Shown: positions 27,058-36,254, counted from the stretch's first letter. The stretch is 64,000 nt of DNA from Holophagaceae bacterium (GCA_016710635.1 JADJVL010000003.1:62001-126000); one strand, 5' to 3'. Numbers and translations are program-made. Notes: generated by a model from the sequence alone, not told the origin.

Positions 27058-27418
27058 GACGTTGAACTTGACGTTGACGTTGACGTTGACCTTGAACTTG
27101 AACTTGACCTTGAAAAAGCACCCCGGAAAGGCGCAATTCGCGCCCTTGGCGAATTGAGTCTTTCCGGGGTGCAGGCAAGCGATAGCGCGGCAGGGGCATG
27201 AACCCTGATCGTCCGGGTTCGCGCGGATGGGTGCGCCCAGGGCCTGGTTTTTGGCGGAGGCGGCACCGGGATGGGCGGGACGACCCATCCTGACGCGCTA
27301 TCGCTTGCTTGCGTTCGAGTCTGGCGCGGCGAAAGGGCCGCCACGCCAGACTCGAACACCTTTGTGAAGGTCAACGGCAAGGTCAAGTTCAAGGTCAAGG
27401 TCAAGGTCAAGGTCAACG
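27058..27418. repeat. nested palindromic element flanked by inverted hexamer tracts
   Basis: The outer arms are hexamer arrays in opposite orientation: GACGTT/GACCTT/GAACTT units at 27058-27114, and AAGGTC/AAGTTC/AACGGC units at 27367-27418. Inside are a 13-bp perfect stem (27118-27130 with 27160-27172) holding an 8-bp inner stem (27134-27141 with 27149-27156); a 15-bp perfect pair (27175-27189 with 27294-27308); an 8-bp pair (27225-27232 with 27283-27290); a 6-bp pair (27200-27205 with 27215-27220); and a 14-bp perfect hairpin (27313-27326 with 27344-27357). No credible protein is encoded. It could be a mobile miniature element or a structured RNA. Confidence 0.85.
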
Positions 27419-27473
27419 CCTAACGGCAACGTCCACCGCGATCACCCGGCGCGCCGCCGGACCGCTCCAGGAC

Positions 27474-28802
27474 TCAGATCCGTCCACTGGTCTTGAGGTC
27501 CAGATACCGGTTCACGAGGCTCAGGGCCAACCGGGCAGGCACGACGTCCAGGGTCTGTACGCCAAGACCGCGCAGCCGGTCGAAGGCGGCGCGGCGGTGG
27601 CGGAGGTATTCGTGGAGGGCGCCGGCGCGGAGGGCGGCTTGGAAGTCCCGGGGCGCCTCTTGGTCCGCCGGATCCAGGGCCAGGTCCAGTTCCCGTTCCC
27701 GCAGGGACGCCAGCAGCACGAGGTGGCGCTTCTGGAGCAGCTTCAGGGCCGGCGCCAGGGTCTGGTCGTCCTCGTCCCGCACGTTGGACACCACCACCAC
27801 CAGGCTGCGCTTGGGCAGGCGCACCATGGTCTCCCGGGCCGCTTCGAGGTAGTCCGGCGCGTGGGTGGTGGCGTCCAGGTCGTAGAGCTCGTTGAGGAGC
27901 CGGTTGAGGGTGGGCACCGACTTCCGCGGCCGGAGGAAGCGCTTGTCCCCGGCGAAGGAGAGGAGGCCCACCGCGTCCCCCTGGCGCAGGGCCACGTAGC
28001 TCAGGAGCAGCACCGCGTTCAGCGCATGGTCGAAGTGGGAGAGGCCGTCGCCGCCGTCCAGCTCGAGGGCCCGCATGCGCCGGCCGCAGTCCAGCAGGAA
28101 GAAGACCTGCTGGTCCCGCTCCTCCTGGTATTCCCGGGAGATCAGCTTGCGCAGCCGGCTGGTGGCCTTCCAGTCCACCTGCCGGGACGAATCCCCTTCC
28201 CGGTACTCCCGCAGCTGATGGAACTCCAGGCCCTCGCCCCGGCGGCGCTTCTTCAGCACCCCGAGCTGGGACAGGCGCTGGTCCGTGGCGAGCAGGGCGT
28301 ACTTCGCGACGGCGGCGAAGTTGGGATAGACCTTGACCTCCTCCCCCGCCCCCAGGCGGAGGTCCCGGACCCAGAAACCCCAAGGGGAATCCAGGAAGGC
28401 CTGGACCGGCCCGAAGGCGTGGCGGCCCCGCCGCAGGGGCCGCACCTGGTAGCGCAGCTCCGCCCAGGCGCCGGGCTCGAGGCGGAGGCCGCGGGGCAGG
28501 CCCGCGGTGTCGAAGGCGTCAGGATGGTGATCGTGGACCCGCAGATTCAACGAACGATGGGAAGCATTGCGCAGGCGCAGCTTCACCTCGCTCCAGGCCC
28601 CCAGCGGCAGGGAGCCCGCCACCCGGCGGCCCGCCTCCGGCGCTTCCATGCGCAGGGCCAGCACGGCGTCCGCCAGGGCCGCCATCGCCAGGCCGGCCAG
28701 GACAAGCCACCAGACCATGCCCAGCCCCGGCCAGCGGACCGCCAGCACCCCGAGGACGAGCCAGGGCGCGCAGGCGAAGAGGAGGCGGCGGGAGGGATGC
28801 AT
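27474..28802 (-). CDS. DUF58 domain-containing protein
   Basis: A 442-residue membrane-anchored protein. Two hydrophobic helices lie in the first 50 residues. A beta-rich region carries the DUF58 signature GLEFHQLREYREGDSSRQVD (about residues 200-220), followed by a VWA-like fold with VFFLLDCGRRM in the position of the metal-binding loop. DUF58 proteins nearly always pair with MoxR ATPases, as here, where the MoxR gene ends 14 bases upstream. Proposed roles are chaperone-like assembly or envelope stress. It is the last gene of its operon and is followed by the palindromic element. Confidence 0.85.
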   Translation of the reverse strand: MHPSRRLLFACAPWLVLGVLAVRWPGLGMVWWLVLAGLAMAALADAVLALRMEAPEAGRRVAGSLPLGAWSEVKLRLRNASHRSLNLRVHDHHPDAFDTAGLPRGLRLEPGAWAELRYQVRPLRRGRHAFGPVQAFLDSPWGFWVRDLRLGAGEEVKVYPNFAAVAKYALLATDQRLSQLGVLKKRRRGEGLEFHQLREYREGDSSRQVDWKATSRLRKLISREYQEERDQQVFFLLDCGRRMRALELDGGDGLSHFDHALNAVLLLSYVALRQGDAVGLLSFAGDKRFLRPRKSVPTLNRLLNELYDLDATTHAPDYLEAARETMVRLPKRSLVVVVSNVRDEDDQTLAPALKLLQKRHLVLLASLRERELDLALDPADQEAPRDFQAALRAGALHEYLRHRRAAFDRLRGLGVQTLDVVPARLALSLVNRYLDLKTSGRI

Positions 28803-28816
28803 GGGGGAGAACGCCT

Positions 28817-29797
28817 TCAGGCGCGGGGCGCCTGGACCTTTTCGAGGACGCCTTCGAGCAGACCGTCCACCGTGTGACCTTCCAGCTCGACTTCCGGGCT
28901 CGGCGTGAGGCGATGCCGCAGGGCCGGCCGGGCCATGGCCTTCACGTCGTCGGGGGTGACGAAGTCCCGCCCCGCCAGGAGGGCGGCGGCCCGGGCGGTG
29001 CGGATCAGGGCGATGGCGCCCCGGGGCCCCGCCCCCAGCGAGACGCCGGGCCAGCCCCGGGTGGCCCGCACGATCTGCACGGCGTAGGCCATCACCGCGT
29101 CGTCCACGGTGAGGGAGGCCGCCGCCCGCTGGGCCGCCAGGATGTCGGCGGGGGAAGCCACCGCCACCACCTCCTGCACCTGCAGGTCGTCCCCCACGCG
29201 GCCGTCGGTGACCTGGCGCACGAGGCGGGTCTCTTCGGCCTCGCCGGGGTAGTCGATGAAGACCTTCAAGAGGAAGCGGTCCAGCTGGGCTTCCGGCAGC
29301 GGGTAGGTGCCTTCGCTTTCGATGGGGTTCTGGGTGGCCAGCACCATGAAGGGCGCGTCCACCACCAGGCTCTGGCCCTCGATGCTGACCTGGCGCTCCT
29401 GCATCACTTCGAGCAGCGCGCTCTGGGTCTTGGCGGGGGCGCGGTTGATCTCGTCGGCGAGGAGCAGGTTGGTGAAGACCGGGCCGCGGCGGATGCTGAA
29501 GGTGCCGCTCTGCATCTCGTAGAGGCTGTGGCCCATGACATCGCTGGGCATGAGGTCCGGGGTGAACTGGATGCGGGCGTGCTTCCCGTGGAAGGTCCGC
29601 GCCAGGGCGCGCACCAGCAGGGTCTTGCCCAGGCCCGGCACGCCCTCCAGCAGCACGTGGCCGCCGGCGAGGAAGGCCACGATCACCTGCTGCACCACCG
29701 CCTCCTGGCCCACGAGGGCCTTGGAGATCTCCGCCTTCATGCGGGCGGCGAGGGCGTGGGCCTGGGGCAGTTCCATCGCGGAGTCGAAGGCGTTCAT
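28817..29797 (-). CDS. MoxR family AAA+ ATPase
   Basis: A 326-residue AAA+ chaperone-type ATPase. The start is ATG 29797 after AGGAG; the frame continues upstream for a long way but only as a shadow of neighbouring genes. Walker A is LLEGVPGLGKTLLVRAL, Walker B is LLLADEINRAPAKTQSALLE, sensor 1 is LATQNPIESEGTYPLPEAQL, and the C-terminal lid has GASPRG-like LGAGPRGAIALIRTARAAAL. MoxR proteins work with the adjacent DUF58/VWA partner. Its start overlaps the DUF4350 stop by four bases. Confidence 0.92.
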   Translation of the reverse strand: MNAFDSAMELPQAHALAARMKAEISKALVGQEAVVQQVIVAFLAGGHVLLEGVPGLGKTLLVRALARTFHGKHARIQFTPDLMPSDVMGHSLYEMQSGTFSIRRGPVFTNLLLADEINRAPAKTQSALLEVMQERQVSIEGQSLVVDAPFMVLATQNPIESEGTYPLPEAQLDRFLLKVFIDYPGEAEETRLVRQVTDGRVGDDLQVQEVVAVASPADILAAQRAAASLTVDDAVMAYAVQIVRATRGWPGVSLGAGPRGAIALIRTARAAALLAGRDFVTPDDVKAMARPALRHRLTPSPEVELEGHTVDGLLEGVLEKVQAPRA

Positions 29798-31051
29798 AGG
29801 CTTCTCCTGAGTCGTTCGAGGGTGCGGATCGCGTCCTTGAAGGAGGCCGCGTCGGGGGGATGGTCGTCGAAGAGGGCGCGGCGCACCTCGGGCTCCGGCA
29901 GGTCCGCGAAATCCGCGAGGCGGCTGCTGAGGACCGGCAGGGGCAGGTGGGCCCAGGCGGGATGGGCCCTTTCGATGCGCTTCATGAGGGCGGCGCGGGC
30001 GGCGCGGAGCATGCGGCTGCCCTGCCCCTCCGCCCAGAGGAGCCGCCCGCTGGCGTCCACGTGTTCCAGCAGGCTGCGCCGGGCGAGTTCCGGAACGGGC
30101 AGGACGGGACCGAAGCGGGCGAAGCCCCGCCACGCCACCAGGGCCGCGAGAACGGTCAGCGAGCCGAGGGCGGCCCAGGCGTTCGCCTTGAGCCAATCGA
30201 GGAGGTTGGCGGTGCGCTCCCCGCGCACCAGCCAGGTGCGCCCTTCCCGAGGCCGGTCCGACAGGGTCCAGGCGAGGAAGGCCGCATGGTCGAGCTTCAC
30301 CAGGGCACTGTTCCGCCAGGCGTCCAGATCCACGAAGATCCGCACCCGCCCGGCCCCCACGGGATATTCCAGACCCACCAGACCCTTGTGGCTGCCCAGG
30401 GGACGGAAGTCGTTCAGTCCCTTGTCCACGAGCCGCCACCGCGGGGAGATCCGCACGGTGTAGGGTTCCCCGTCGTCGAGCCGGAGCTGCGGTTCCCAGA
30501 GCTTGCGGTGGCGCAGTTCGGCGGCGTCCTCGTCCTCCTCGTCCGCTTCGTTCGCGCCTTCCTTCTGTGTCTTCCAGGGCACCGCCACCACCTCCACGCC
30601 GAGACGCTCCAGGAGGTGGTCCCCGCAGCGCCAGGGCCTTGCGGGGCGCCTGCTTCCCGGATCGGATCTTCCCGGGTGCCGGCCCTTCGTTGCTGGACGC
30701 ATCCAGCAGCCCCTGGGTGGCGTCCATTTCGATCACCAGCTGGCCGCCGCCCCTGGCGAAGGCGAGGAGCCGGTCCGCCTCCTGGGGCGTGAAGCCCCGC
30801 TGCCGGTCCACCATCACGAGGGTGTCGGCGGGCTTCAATCCCTCGGCCGGCCCCGGCAGGCCCACCCGCGGCACGGGATGGCGGCCCAGCCGCTCCAGCA
30901 GGAATTCCGCCGCCAGCATTGGATTCCGCCGGGCTTCGGGCTTGAAGCCCGTATGCACCTTCTCCACCTTCCAGACGGTGTGGCGGTGGACGTACCACCC
31001 GGCGAGGCCCAGCAGGGCCAGGGCGGCGAGAAGGGCGGCGAGGCGCTTCAC
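29794..31051 (-). CDS. DUF4350 domain-containing protein, frameshifted
   Basis: A membrane protein of about 419 residues. From GTG 31051, which overlaps the upstream stop (GTGA), it reads an N-terminal helix (LAALLAALALLGLAGWYVH) and the DUF4350 region (ADTLVMVDRQRGFTPQEADR, LLAFARGGGQLVIEMDA). The frame changes near 30625 at a GGGG run, one base short. It continues LERLGVEVVAVPWK through a second helix (WAALGSLTVLAALVAW) to the end. DUF4350 proteins accompany MoxR/DUF58 genes and their function is unknown. Confidence 0.75.
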
Positions 31052-32538
31052 GGGTTCGCCTCCCCCCGGCGGAAGGTCCGCGGCCAGGCTTCGCAGAGGC
31101 CCCAAGCCGCCTCGGCGGTGGGCGCCTCGTGCCGGTAGGCAAGGTGCAGCCAGGCCAGGGTGAGGGCGCCGAAGTAGGCGGAGCCTTCCCCGGCCAGCGC
31201 CTTCGTCGCCAGGCGCAGGGCGTCCCCCTCCGTGCTGCCCGCGTGCAGGGAGACGCTGTGGGCATGGACGAGGCTGGCCAGGGAACCCCGGTAGAGAAGG
31301 GCCAGGGCGGCGCGGGCATCGCCCTGGGTCCAGAGCTTCCAGGCCGCCGCGCCCACGTCGTCGGGCAGGCTTTCCGGCCGGATGTCGAGGCCGAAGAGGG
31401 TGTCCAGGACCGCGGCCTTGCGGCGGGGCCGGAGCAGAGTCCCCAGCTGGTCCCGGAAGTGCCACAGCAGCCAGGCGACCACGGCGAAGAGGGCCGCGAG
31501 GACGACTCCCTTGAAGAAGGGCGCGAGGAACTCGCCGAGCCAGGCCAGATCCAGGGGCTTGCCCTCCCTGGCCTTGCGGTCCTTCAGCAGCCACTGCGGG
31601 ACGCGGACCTCCTTCAGCTCCCCGAACTCCTTGCGGCGCATGACCTCCACCGCTGCGCGCTGGGCGGCGTTCTCGGGTCGCGTGCCCTTGGTGGGCGTGA
31701 TGGGATCGTCCGGGCGCTTTTCGACCTTGGGCGGCGCTGGGGCGGGCTTCTCCTCCGCCGCCAGGCTCCCGCCACCCACGAGCAGCAGGGAGAGCAGGGC
31801 CGGAGCCAGCCGCCGGGCCATGCGGCGGAAGGCCAGCTCGATGTCCCAGCCTTCCAGGGCCGTGCGGCGGTTGAGGTAGAGGGCGAAGCCCCCGGCCACG
31901 AAGAAGGGTTCCACCACCGAGGTGGCGGCGACGTGCAGCACGAGGAGGCAGCGCGGCCCGCCCAGGCTGCTTTCGTGTTCGAAGATCCAGTCCCAGAACG
32001 CGAGGTGGGAGGGCAGCAGGATGGCCAGGAACGCGATCAGGGCGAGGAGCAGGACCGCTTCGAAGCAGAGGCAGATCAGCAGCAGGGCCGCCGCCGCGCC
32101 GCCGCCGCTCCGGGCCAGGACTGCCCAGCGGGCCCGGAAGGGCTTGCCCTTCAGTCCTTCGAGCTGGTGCACCGGCGCCGCCATGGCCCGGCCGGGGGCC
32201 AGGCGCCGCCAGGTCAGCGCGGCGAAGAGTCCGGTCTTCGGGCCCCGCCACAGGTCCTTCAGGGTTGCGCCGGGGCCCGGCACCTGGCTGAAGGTGGCTC
32301 TGGCGAGCACGTGCAGGGGCACGCGGTCCAGCAGGGGCTTCAGCCAGCGCCACGCGAACAGGCCCCAGTAGGGCGCCTTCCAGAAGGCCAGGAGAAGCAG
32401 CGCCCCGAGGGGCAGGGCCACGCAGAACCAGGGGGACAGCACGGCGCGGGCGTGCCGGCGCAGCAGGGCGAAGCCCAGGTCCACCGCCTCGAAGGCCCGG
32501 CGGGGTCGCACGGCGACGGAGAGGTCCTCAACCTTCAT
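31048..32538 (-). CDS. DUF4129 domain-containing membrane protein
   Basis: A 496-residue protein with several helices in the first 260 residues. A predicted external linker (residues ~265-345, rich in Pro and Lys) leads to another helix at ~360-380 (FFKGVVLAALFAVVAWLLW). The C-terminal DUF4129 region contains DARAALALLYRGSLASLVHA. The ATG at 32538 overlaps the SpoIIM-like stop by four bases. Its role is unknown. DUF4129 is a regular member of MoxR operons and is sometimes linked with transglutaminase-like proteins, none of which is present here. Confidence 0.78.
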   Translation of the reverse strand: MKVEDLSVAVRPRRAFEAVDLGFALLRRHARAVLSPWFCVALPLGALLLLAFWKAPYWGLFAWRWLKPLLDRVPLHVLARATFSQVPGPGATLKDLWRGPKTGLFAALTWRRLAPGRAMAAPVHQLEGLKGKPFRARWAVLARSGGGAAAALLLICLCFEAVLLLALIAFLAILLPSHLAFWDWIFEHESSLGGPRCLLVLHVAATSVVEPFFVAGGFALYLNRRTALEGWDIELAFRRMARRLAPALLSLLLVGGGSLAAEEKPAPAPPKVEKRPDDPITPTKGTRPENAAQRAAVEVMRRKEFGELKEVRVPQWLLKDRKAREGKPLDLAWLGEFLAPFFKGVVLAALFAVVAWLLWHFRDQLGTLLRPRRKAAVLDTLFGLDIRPESLPDDVGAAAWKLWTQGDARAALALLYRGSLASLVHAHSVSLHAGSTEGDALRLATKALAGEGSAYFGALTLAWLHLAYRHEAPTAEAAWGLCEAWPRTFRRGEANP

Positions 32539-33572
32539 GGAAGGCTCGAACTGGAAGACCGCGGGACTTCCTGCGGCGCGGCGGGTCCCCGCTCCACCGC
32601 GCTGCGCGCGTTCCGCGACCCGCCTGCGCCTCGGCCCATGAAGATGAAATACGCCGCCACCACCAGTGCCATGGAAACGCCGAAGGCGATCTTCACGGGG
32701 AACAGGATGGTGGCGTTGGAGGACCAGAAGGCTTCGATGAAGGCGGCCATCAGGGTCATGGCGGCGGTGCCGTACATGAGGCGCACGGAGACCTTGGCGG
32801 CCTCCTTCAGGGCTTCCACCCGCGTGCGGCGGCCCGGGGCGAGGATGGCGAAGCCCAGCTTCATGCCCGCCACCCCGGCGAAGACGGCTCCGGTGAGCTC
32901 CAGGGCGCTGTGGCCCGCGACGAAGCCGTAGAAGGTCTTCGCGAGTCCGGCGTTGACGAGGTGCCCTTCCACGGTGCCGAACTGCAGGCCGTTGAAGAGC
33001 AGGAAGAGGATGGTGCCGATGCCCAGGAAGAGGCCCCAGGCGAAGCACTGGAAGTCCAGGCCGATGTTGTTGCGGATGTAGTGGCCGAACATGGCCACGT
33101 CCGTATCGGCCTCCCGTCCGGGACCGATGCTGTCCCGGTCCGGGCGGTACATGTCCTCGTATTGGGCGAGCTCGGCGGGATCCATCACCAGGTAGGCGGC
33201 CTCCGGACGGTGGCGCACCCAGAGGCCCATGGCGGCGTAGGGGCCGTAGAGCAGGAGGCTAGAGAGCAGTACCAGCCGCCACTCCCGGCGGACGAGGCGG
33301 GGAAAGTCGAAGCGGATGTACCGCAGCCACGCGGACTGGAGGCGGGCCTGGGCCCCGTGCAGCCGTTGGTGGGCGCGCAGCACCAGGCCGTTCAGGCGGT
33401 CCTGCAGGGCGAGGCTGTAGCCCCGCTCCCGGGCCAGGGCGAGCTGGGCGCAGACCTGCCGGTAGAGGTGCGGGGCGTCGAGGTCGTCCAGGGCACCTCG
33501 GGGCCGGGTGAGCCAGGCCTCGAGGGCGCGCCACTGGGGCTCGAAACGGGCGGCGAAATCCTCCTGCTTCAT
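32535..33572 (-). CDS. stage II sporulation protein M-like (DUF95) membrane protein
   Basis: A 345-residue protein. A helical N-terminal region (to ~105) precedes five or more membrane segments with the family features FGHYIRNNIGLDFQCFAWGL and FVAGHSALELTGAVFAGVAG. Such proteins occur in many non-sporulating bacteria next to MoxR and RDD genes, so sporulation is not implied. It ends in a Ser-rich tail (RSSSSSLP). It overlaps both neighbours by four bases. Confidence 0.85.
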   Translation of the reverse strand: MKQEDFAARFEPQWRALEAWLTRPRGALDDLDAPHLYRQVCAQLALARERGYSLALQDRLNGLVLRAHQRLHGAQARLQSAWLRYIRFDFPRLVRREWRLVLLSSLLLYGPYAAMGLWVRHRPEAAYLVMDPAELAQYEDMYRPDRDSIGPGREADTDVAMFGHYIRNNIGLDFQCFAWGLFLGIGTILFLLFNGLQFGTVEGHLVNAGLAKTFYGFVAGHSALELTGAVFAGVAGMKLGFAILAPGRRTRVEALKEAAKVSVRLMYGTAAMTLMAAFIEAFWSSNATILFPVKIAFGVSMALVVAAYFIFMGRGAGGSRNARSAVERGPAAPQEVPRSSSSSLP

Positions 33573-34306
33573 GGGAGGCCCTGCCCTTCCTGGATCGCTT
33601 CCCCGGGCTGGGCCTGGGGCCGGTCCTCCCGCCGCCCCAGGAAGCCCCTGGCGAAAGTGAGGAGGCGGGCAACGCCTTCGGGGCCCGCGGCCTCCGTGAC
33701 GGGTTCCGCGAGGCCCGCGAGTTCCTCGGCGCGCTGGGGGCTGAAGGTGGGCAGGCGTTCGGCGAAGGAGACCACGGCCCGCTGCTCATCCAGGGTGAGC
33801 CTCGCCCTGGGCAGCGCCACTTCGCCCCGGGACAGCCGCCGCGCCGGCGGCGGGGGCTCCGCGTGCACGACCACCGTCCCGGCGGCGAGATCACCGAGGC
33901 GCTTGAAATCCCGGTTCAGCAGCATGGAAAGCAGCCCGAAGCCGTAGAGCAGGGGCAGGAAATCGGCGGTGAGGAGGAAGTTCCGCGCCAGGCTCGCGGA
34001 CCAGGACACCGGCGCCCCATCGTCCATCAGGACCTGCAGCCCCGCCACCCGCTTGCCCGGCGTGCGGCCGCCTCCAAGCACCTCGAAAAGCACCGGATAG
34101 AACCACTCGGTGAGGAAGGCGAGGATCGAAAAGACGCCGACCCCCATGCGCCCCAGGAACGCGCACCCGATGCCGAAGACCATGTAGAGCATCAGCCGCA
34201 GCAGGAAGTCCCACAGCCACGCCTGCGCGCGGATCACCGGCCCGGCGGGGGCCAGGTCGAGGGTCACGCCTTCCGGCGTCTCGATGGCGCGGGTGGTGTC
34301 GAGCAT
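33569..34306 (-). CDS. RDD family membrane protein
   Basis: A 245-residue protein with an RDD domain at about residues 20-150: AWLWDFLLRLMLYMVFGIG for the first helix with its Arg-Asp-like charged pair, GGRTPGKRVAGLQVL in the loop, and FKRLGDLAAGTVVV after the last helix. A hydrophilic tail of ~95 residues follows. It starts on the stop of the preceding gene (TGATG). RDD proteins of MoxR operons are uncharacterised; transport and stress roles have been proposed for other members. Confidence 0.82.
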   Translation of the reverse strand: MLDTTRAIETPEGVTLDLAPAGPVIRAQAWLWDFLLRLMLYMVFGIGCAFLGRMGVGVFSILAFLTEWFYPVLFEVLGGGRTPGKRVAGLQVLMDDGAPVSWSASLARNFLLTADFLPLLYGFGLLSMLLNRDFKRLGDLAAGTVVVHAEPPPPARRLSRGEVALPRARLTLDEQRAVVSFAERLPTFSPQRAEELAGLAEPVTEAAGPEGVARLLTFARGFLGRREDRPQAQPGEAIQEGQGLP

Positions 34307-34885
34307 CAGGACTTAACCACCTTGAGGCGCGCGAAGCGGTCCAGCATGGTGCGCCGGTCCATGCCCCAGGCCGTGAGGGCGTCGAGCAGGAGCAGCAGCG
34401 GCCCCGAGACGGAAAGGCCCGGCCCCAACCTGGAGTCCAGGTCCAGATAGAGAGCGGCGAGGAAGGGTAGCAAACCGATCAGCAGCCTGGGAAATGACCA
34501 AAGGGCCGCGATCCTCAGCCCGTGGACCCTGGTCCCGTCCACAGTGCAGAAGCGCAGGCCGAACATGCGGAAGGGCAGCGTCTGGTTCCGGCGATGGAGC
34601 TCGAGAGCGGACCAGGGCAGGTAGAGTGCCAGGAACAACAACAGCGGCAGCATGCGCGCGGCGAACCCGTCGATGGACTCGATGCGGATGAACTGGCCCG
34701 CGATCTCGAAGGCCAGCGGACTGCCGAGGAGAAGGAAGGACGAAGGCCAGTGCGATGCCGACCAGGGTGGACATGACGCGGAGGAGGGGGTCAGCCCGCT
34801 CCGATGCCGCCGGGGTCCCATCCGCCGCAACGCCGGTGAGCTGGGCACGCGGAGGCGCGAAGGGATTGTCGGTGTCGTGGGTCAT
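34306..34885 (-). CDS. RDD-like small membrane protein, frameshifted
   Basis: The N-terminus (MTHDTDNPFAPPRAQLTG, reminiscent of NPYAPP starts in RDD proteins) is in one frame to about residue 50. The membrane part is in another: AFEIAGQFIRIESIDGFAAR, LHRRNQTLPFRMFGLRFCTV and ALTAWGMDRRTMLDRFARLK. The shift is near 34735 in a pyrimidine run (CTTCCTTCTCC), one base short. Joined length is about 193 residues. It is first in the seven-gene operon that ends with DUF58. The 107 bases before the divergent arcC start must hold both promoters. Confidence 0.72.
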
Positions 34886-34992
34886 TGGCGGAAATCCCGA
34901 GTCTATCGGCTTTCAGGGGATGTCCGCCGCAGGGGTGAAAGGTTCCGGGGCCGGAGCCACGGTAGACTGTCGGTTTTCTCGCCCAGGTCTCC

Positions 34993-35955
34993 ATGTCCTC
35001 GCGCCTCGACCCCAAGCCCATCGCCCTCCTCGCCATCGGCGGGAACGCCCTGCTCCGCGAAGGGGAAAAGGGCCTGCAGGAGGAGCAGCTGGAGAACGCC
35101 CGGGACTGCGCGGAGATGCTGGCGAGGGTGGTCGGTCAGGGCTTCTCCCTTTGCGTGGTCCACGGCAATGGTCCCCAGGTGGGCAACCTGCTCATCCAGC
35201 AGGACGCGGCTTTCAACCTGATCCCGCCCTACACCCTCGACATCTGCGGCGCCATGACCCAGGGCAGCATGGGCTACATGCTGGAGCGCATGCTCATCAA
35301 CCGCCTGCGCTTCGAGCGCCTGGACGCGCCGGTGACTTCGCTGCTGACGGAAGTCGTCGTGGACAAGCACGATCCGGGCTTCGAGCACCCGACGAAGCCC
35401 GTGGGTCCCTTCTACCCCGAGTTCCGCGCCATGGAACTGATGCGTTCCAAGAAGTGGAAGATGAAAGAAGACAGCGGCCGGGGCTGGCGGAAGGTCGTCC
35501 CCTCGCCGCGCCCTCTGGAGATCGTGCAGCTCGGCGCCATCCGCGCCCTGCTGGACAAGGGCCACTGCGTCATCGCCGGCGGCGGCGGCGGCATTCCCGT
35601 GATCCGCGACGCGTCGGGCTACCTGGTGGGCGTGGAGGCCGTCATCGACAAGGACCGCCTCAGCGCGCTGCTGGCCGCCCAGCTCAGCGCCCAGCGCTAC
35701 ATCATCCTCACCGGCGTGGCGAAGGTGGCCCTGGACTTCGGCAAGCCCAACCAGCGCTGGATGGACCGCCTCACCGCCGCCGAGGCCCGGCGGCACCTGC
35801 AGGACGGCCAGTTCCCGCCGGGCTCCATGGGCCCGAAGATCGAGAGCGCCCTGGCCTTCCTTGATGGCGGCGGGCAGGAAGTGCTCATCACCACCGCCGA
35901 GGATCTCAAGCACGGGGATCCCGACACCCTGGGCACCCGCATCGTGAGGGAGTGA
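34993..35955 (+). CDS. arcC: carbamate kinase
   Basis: A 320-residue amino-acid-kinase-fold enzyme that makes ATP from carbamoyl phosphate and ADP, or the reverse. Motifs are ALLAIGGNALLREGEKGLQE, VVHGNGPQVGNLLIQQDAA, VIAGGGGGIPVIRD and a late GSMGPKIESALAFLDGG, all diagnostic. Length is typical. No arginine deiminase or ornithine carbamoyltransferase gene is adjacent, so the carbamoyl phosphate source is not shown. A YciI-like gene overlaps its end. Confidence 0.93.
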   Translation: MSSRLDPKPIALLAIGGNALLREGEKGLQEEQLENARDCAEMLARVVGQGFSLCVVHGNGPQVGNLLIQQDAAFNLIPPYTLDICGAMTQGSMGYMLERMLINRLRFERLDAPVTSLLTEVVVDKHDPGFEHPTKPVGPFYPEFRAMELMRSKKWKMKEDSGRGWRKVVPSPRPLEIVQLGAIRALLDKGHCVIAGGGGGIPVIRDASGYLVGVEAVIDKDRLSALLAAQLSAQRYIILTGVAKVALDFGKPNQRWMDRLTAAEARRHLQDGQFPPGSMGPKIESALAFLDGGGQEVLITTAEDLKHGDPDTLGTRIVRE

Positions 35956-36254
35956 CGCAGATGTACGCCCTGGCCATCCTCCGCTACCGCAAGCCCCTCG
36001 AAGAGGTGCTCAAGGTCACCGATGAACACCGCGCCTACCTGCGGACTTTGAAGGAACGAGGCCTCCTGTTGGCCTCCGGGCCCTTCGAGCCCCGCAGCGG
36101 TGGCGGGCTGCTCCTTCGCGTGCCGGATGAAGGCGCTGCGGCGGCCCTCGACGCCATCCGGGACGGCGACCCCTTCACCCGCACCGGTTGCGCCCAGTAC
36201 GAGCTGCTGCCCTGGATGCCCGTGATCGGGAAGGATGGACTCGACGCGCTCTGA
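35952..36254 (+). CDS. YciI family protein
   Basis: A small ferredoxin-like-fold protein of 97-100 residues. The family pattern is an N-terminal strand (MYALAILRYRKPLEEVL), an H-x-x-x-L region (DEHRAYLRTLKERGLLLASG) with the conserved His, and the F-E-P-R-S-G-G turn. GTG 35952 overlaps the arcC stop; ATG 35961 is the likelier start. YciI proteins are dimeric and mostly uncharacterised; a few act as dehydrochlorinase-like enzymes. Coupling to arcC has no obvious metabolic explanation. Confidence 0.83.
   Translation: MTQMYALAILRYRKPLEEVLKVTDEHRAYLRTLKERGLLLASGPFEPRSGGGLLLRVPDEGAAAALDAIRDGDPFTRTGCAQYELLPWMPVIGKDGLDAL

Noticed and set aside
27313..27357. tRNA-like T-arm sequence (GTTCGAGTC)
   Set aside because: No acceptor, D-arm or anticodon arm can be folded around it. 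It is half of a perfect 14-bp hairpin.
27024..27416. A 130-residue minus-strand frame crossing the palindromic element
   Set aside because: It is composed of Thr-Leu and Ser/Arg/Thr repeats dictated by the hexamers and hairpins, with no ribosome site. The DNA structure explains it.
30414..31319. Frames rich in Pro/Arg/Ala within the DUF4350 region
   Set aside because: High-GC shadows of the real coding strand. They contain no motif, and the DUF4350 and DUF4129 sequences are coherent in their own frames.
32535..33572. Evidence of sporulation from the SpoIIM-like gene
   Set aside because: DUF95 proteins occur in MoxR operons of many non-sporulating bacteria, and no other sporulation gene is present.
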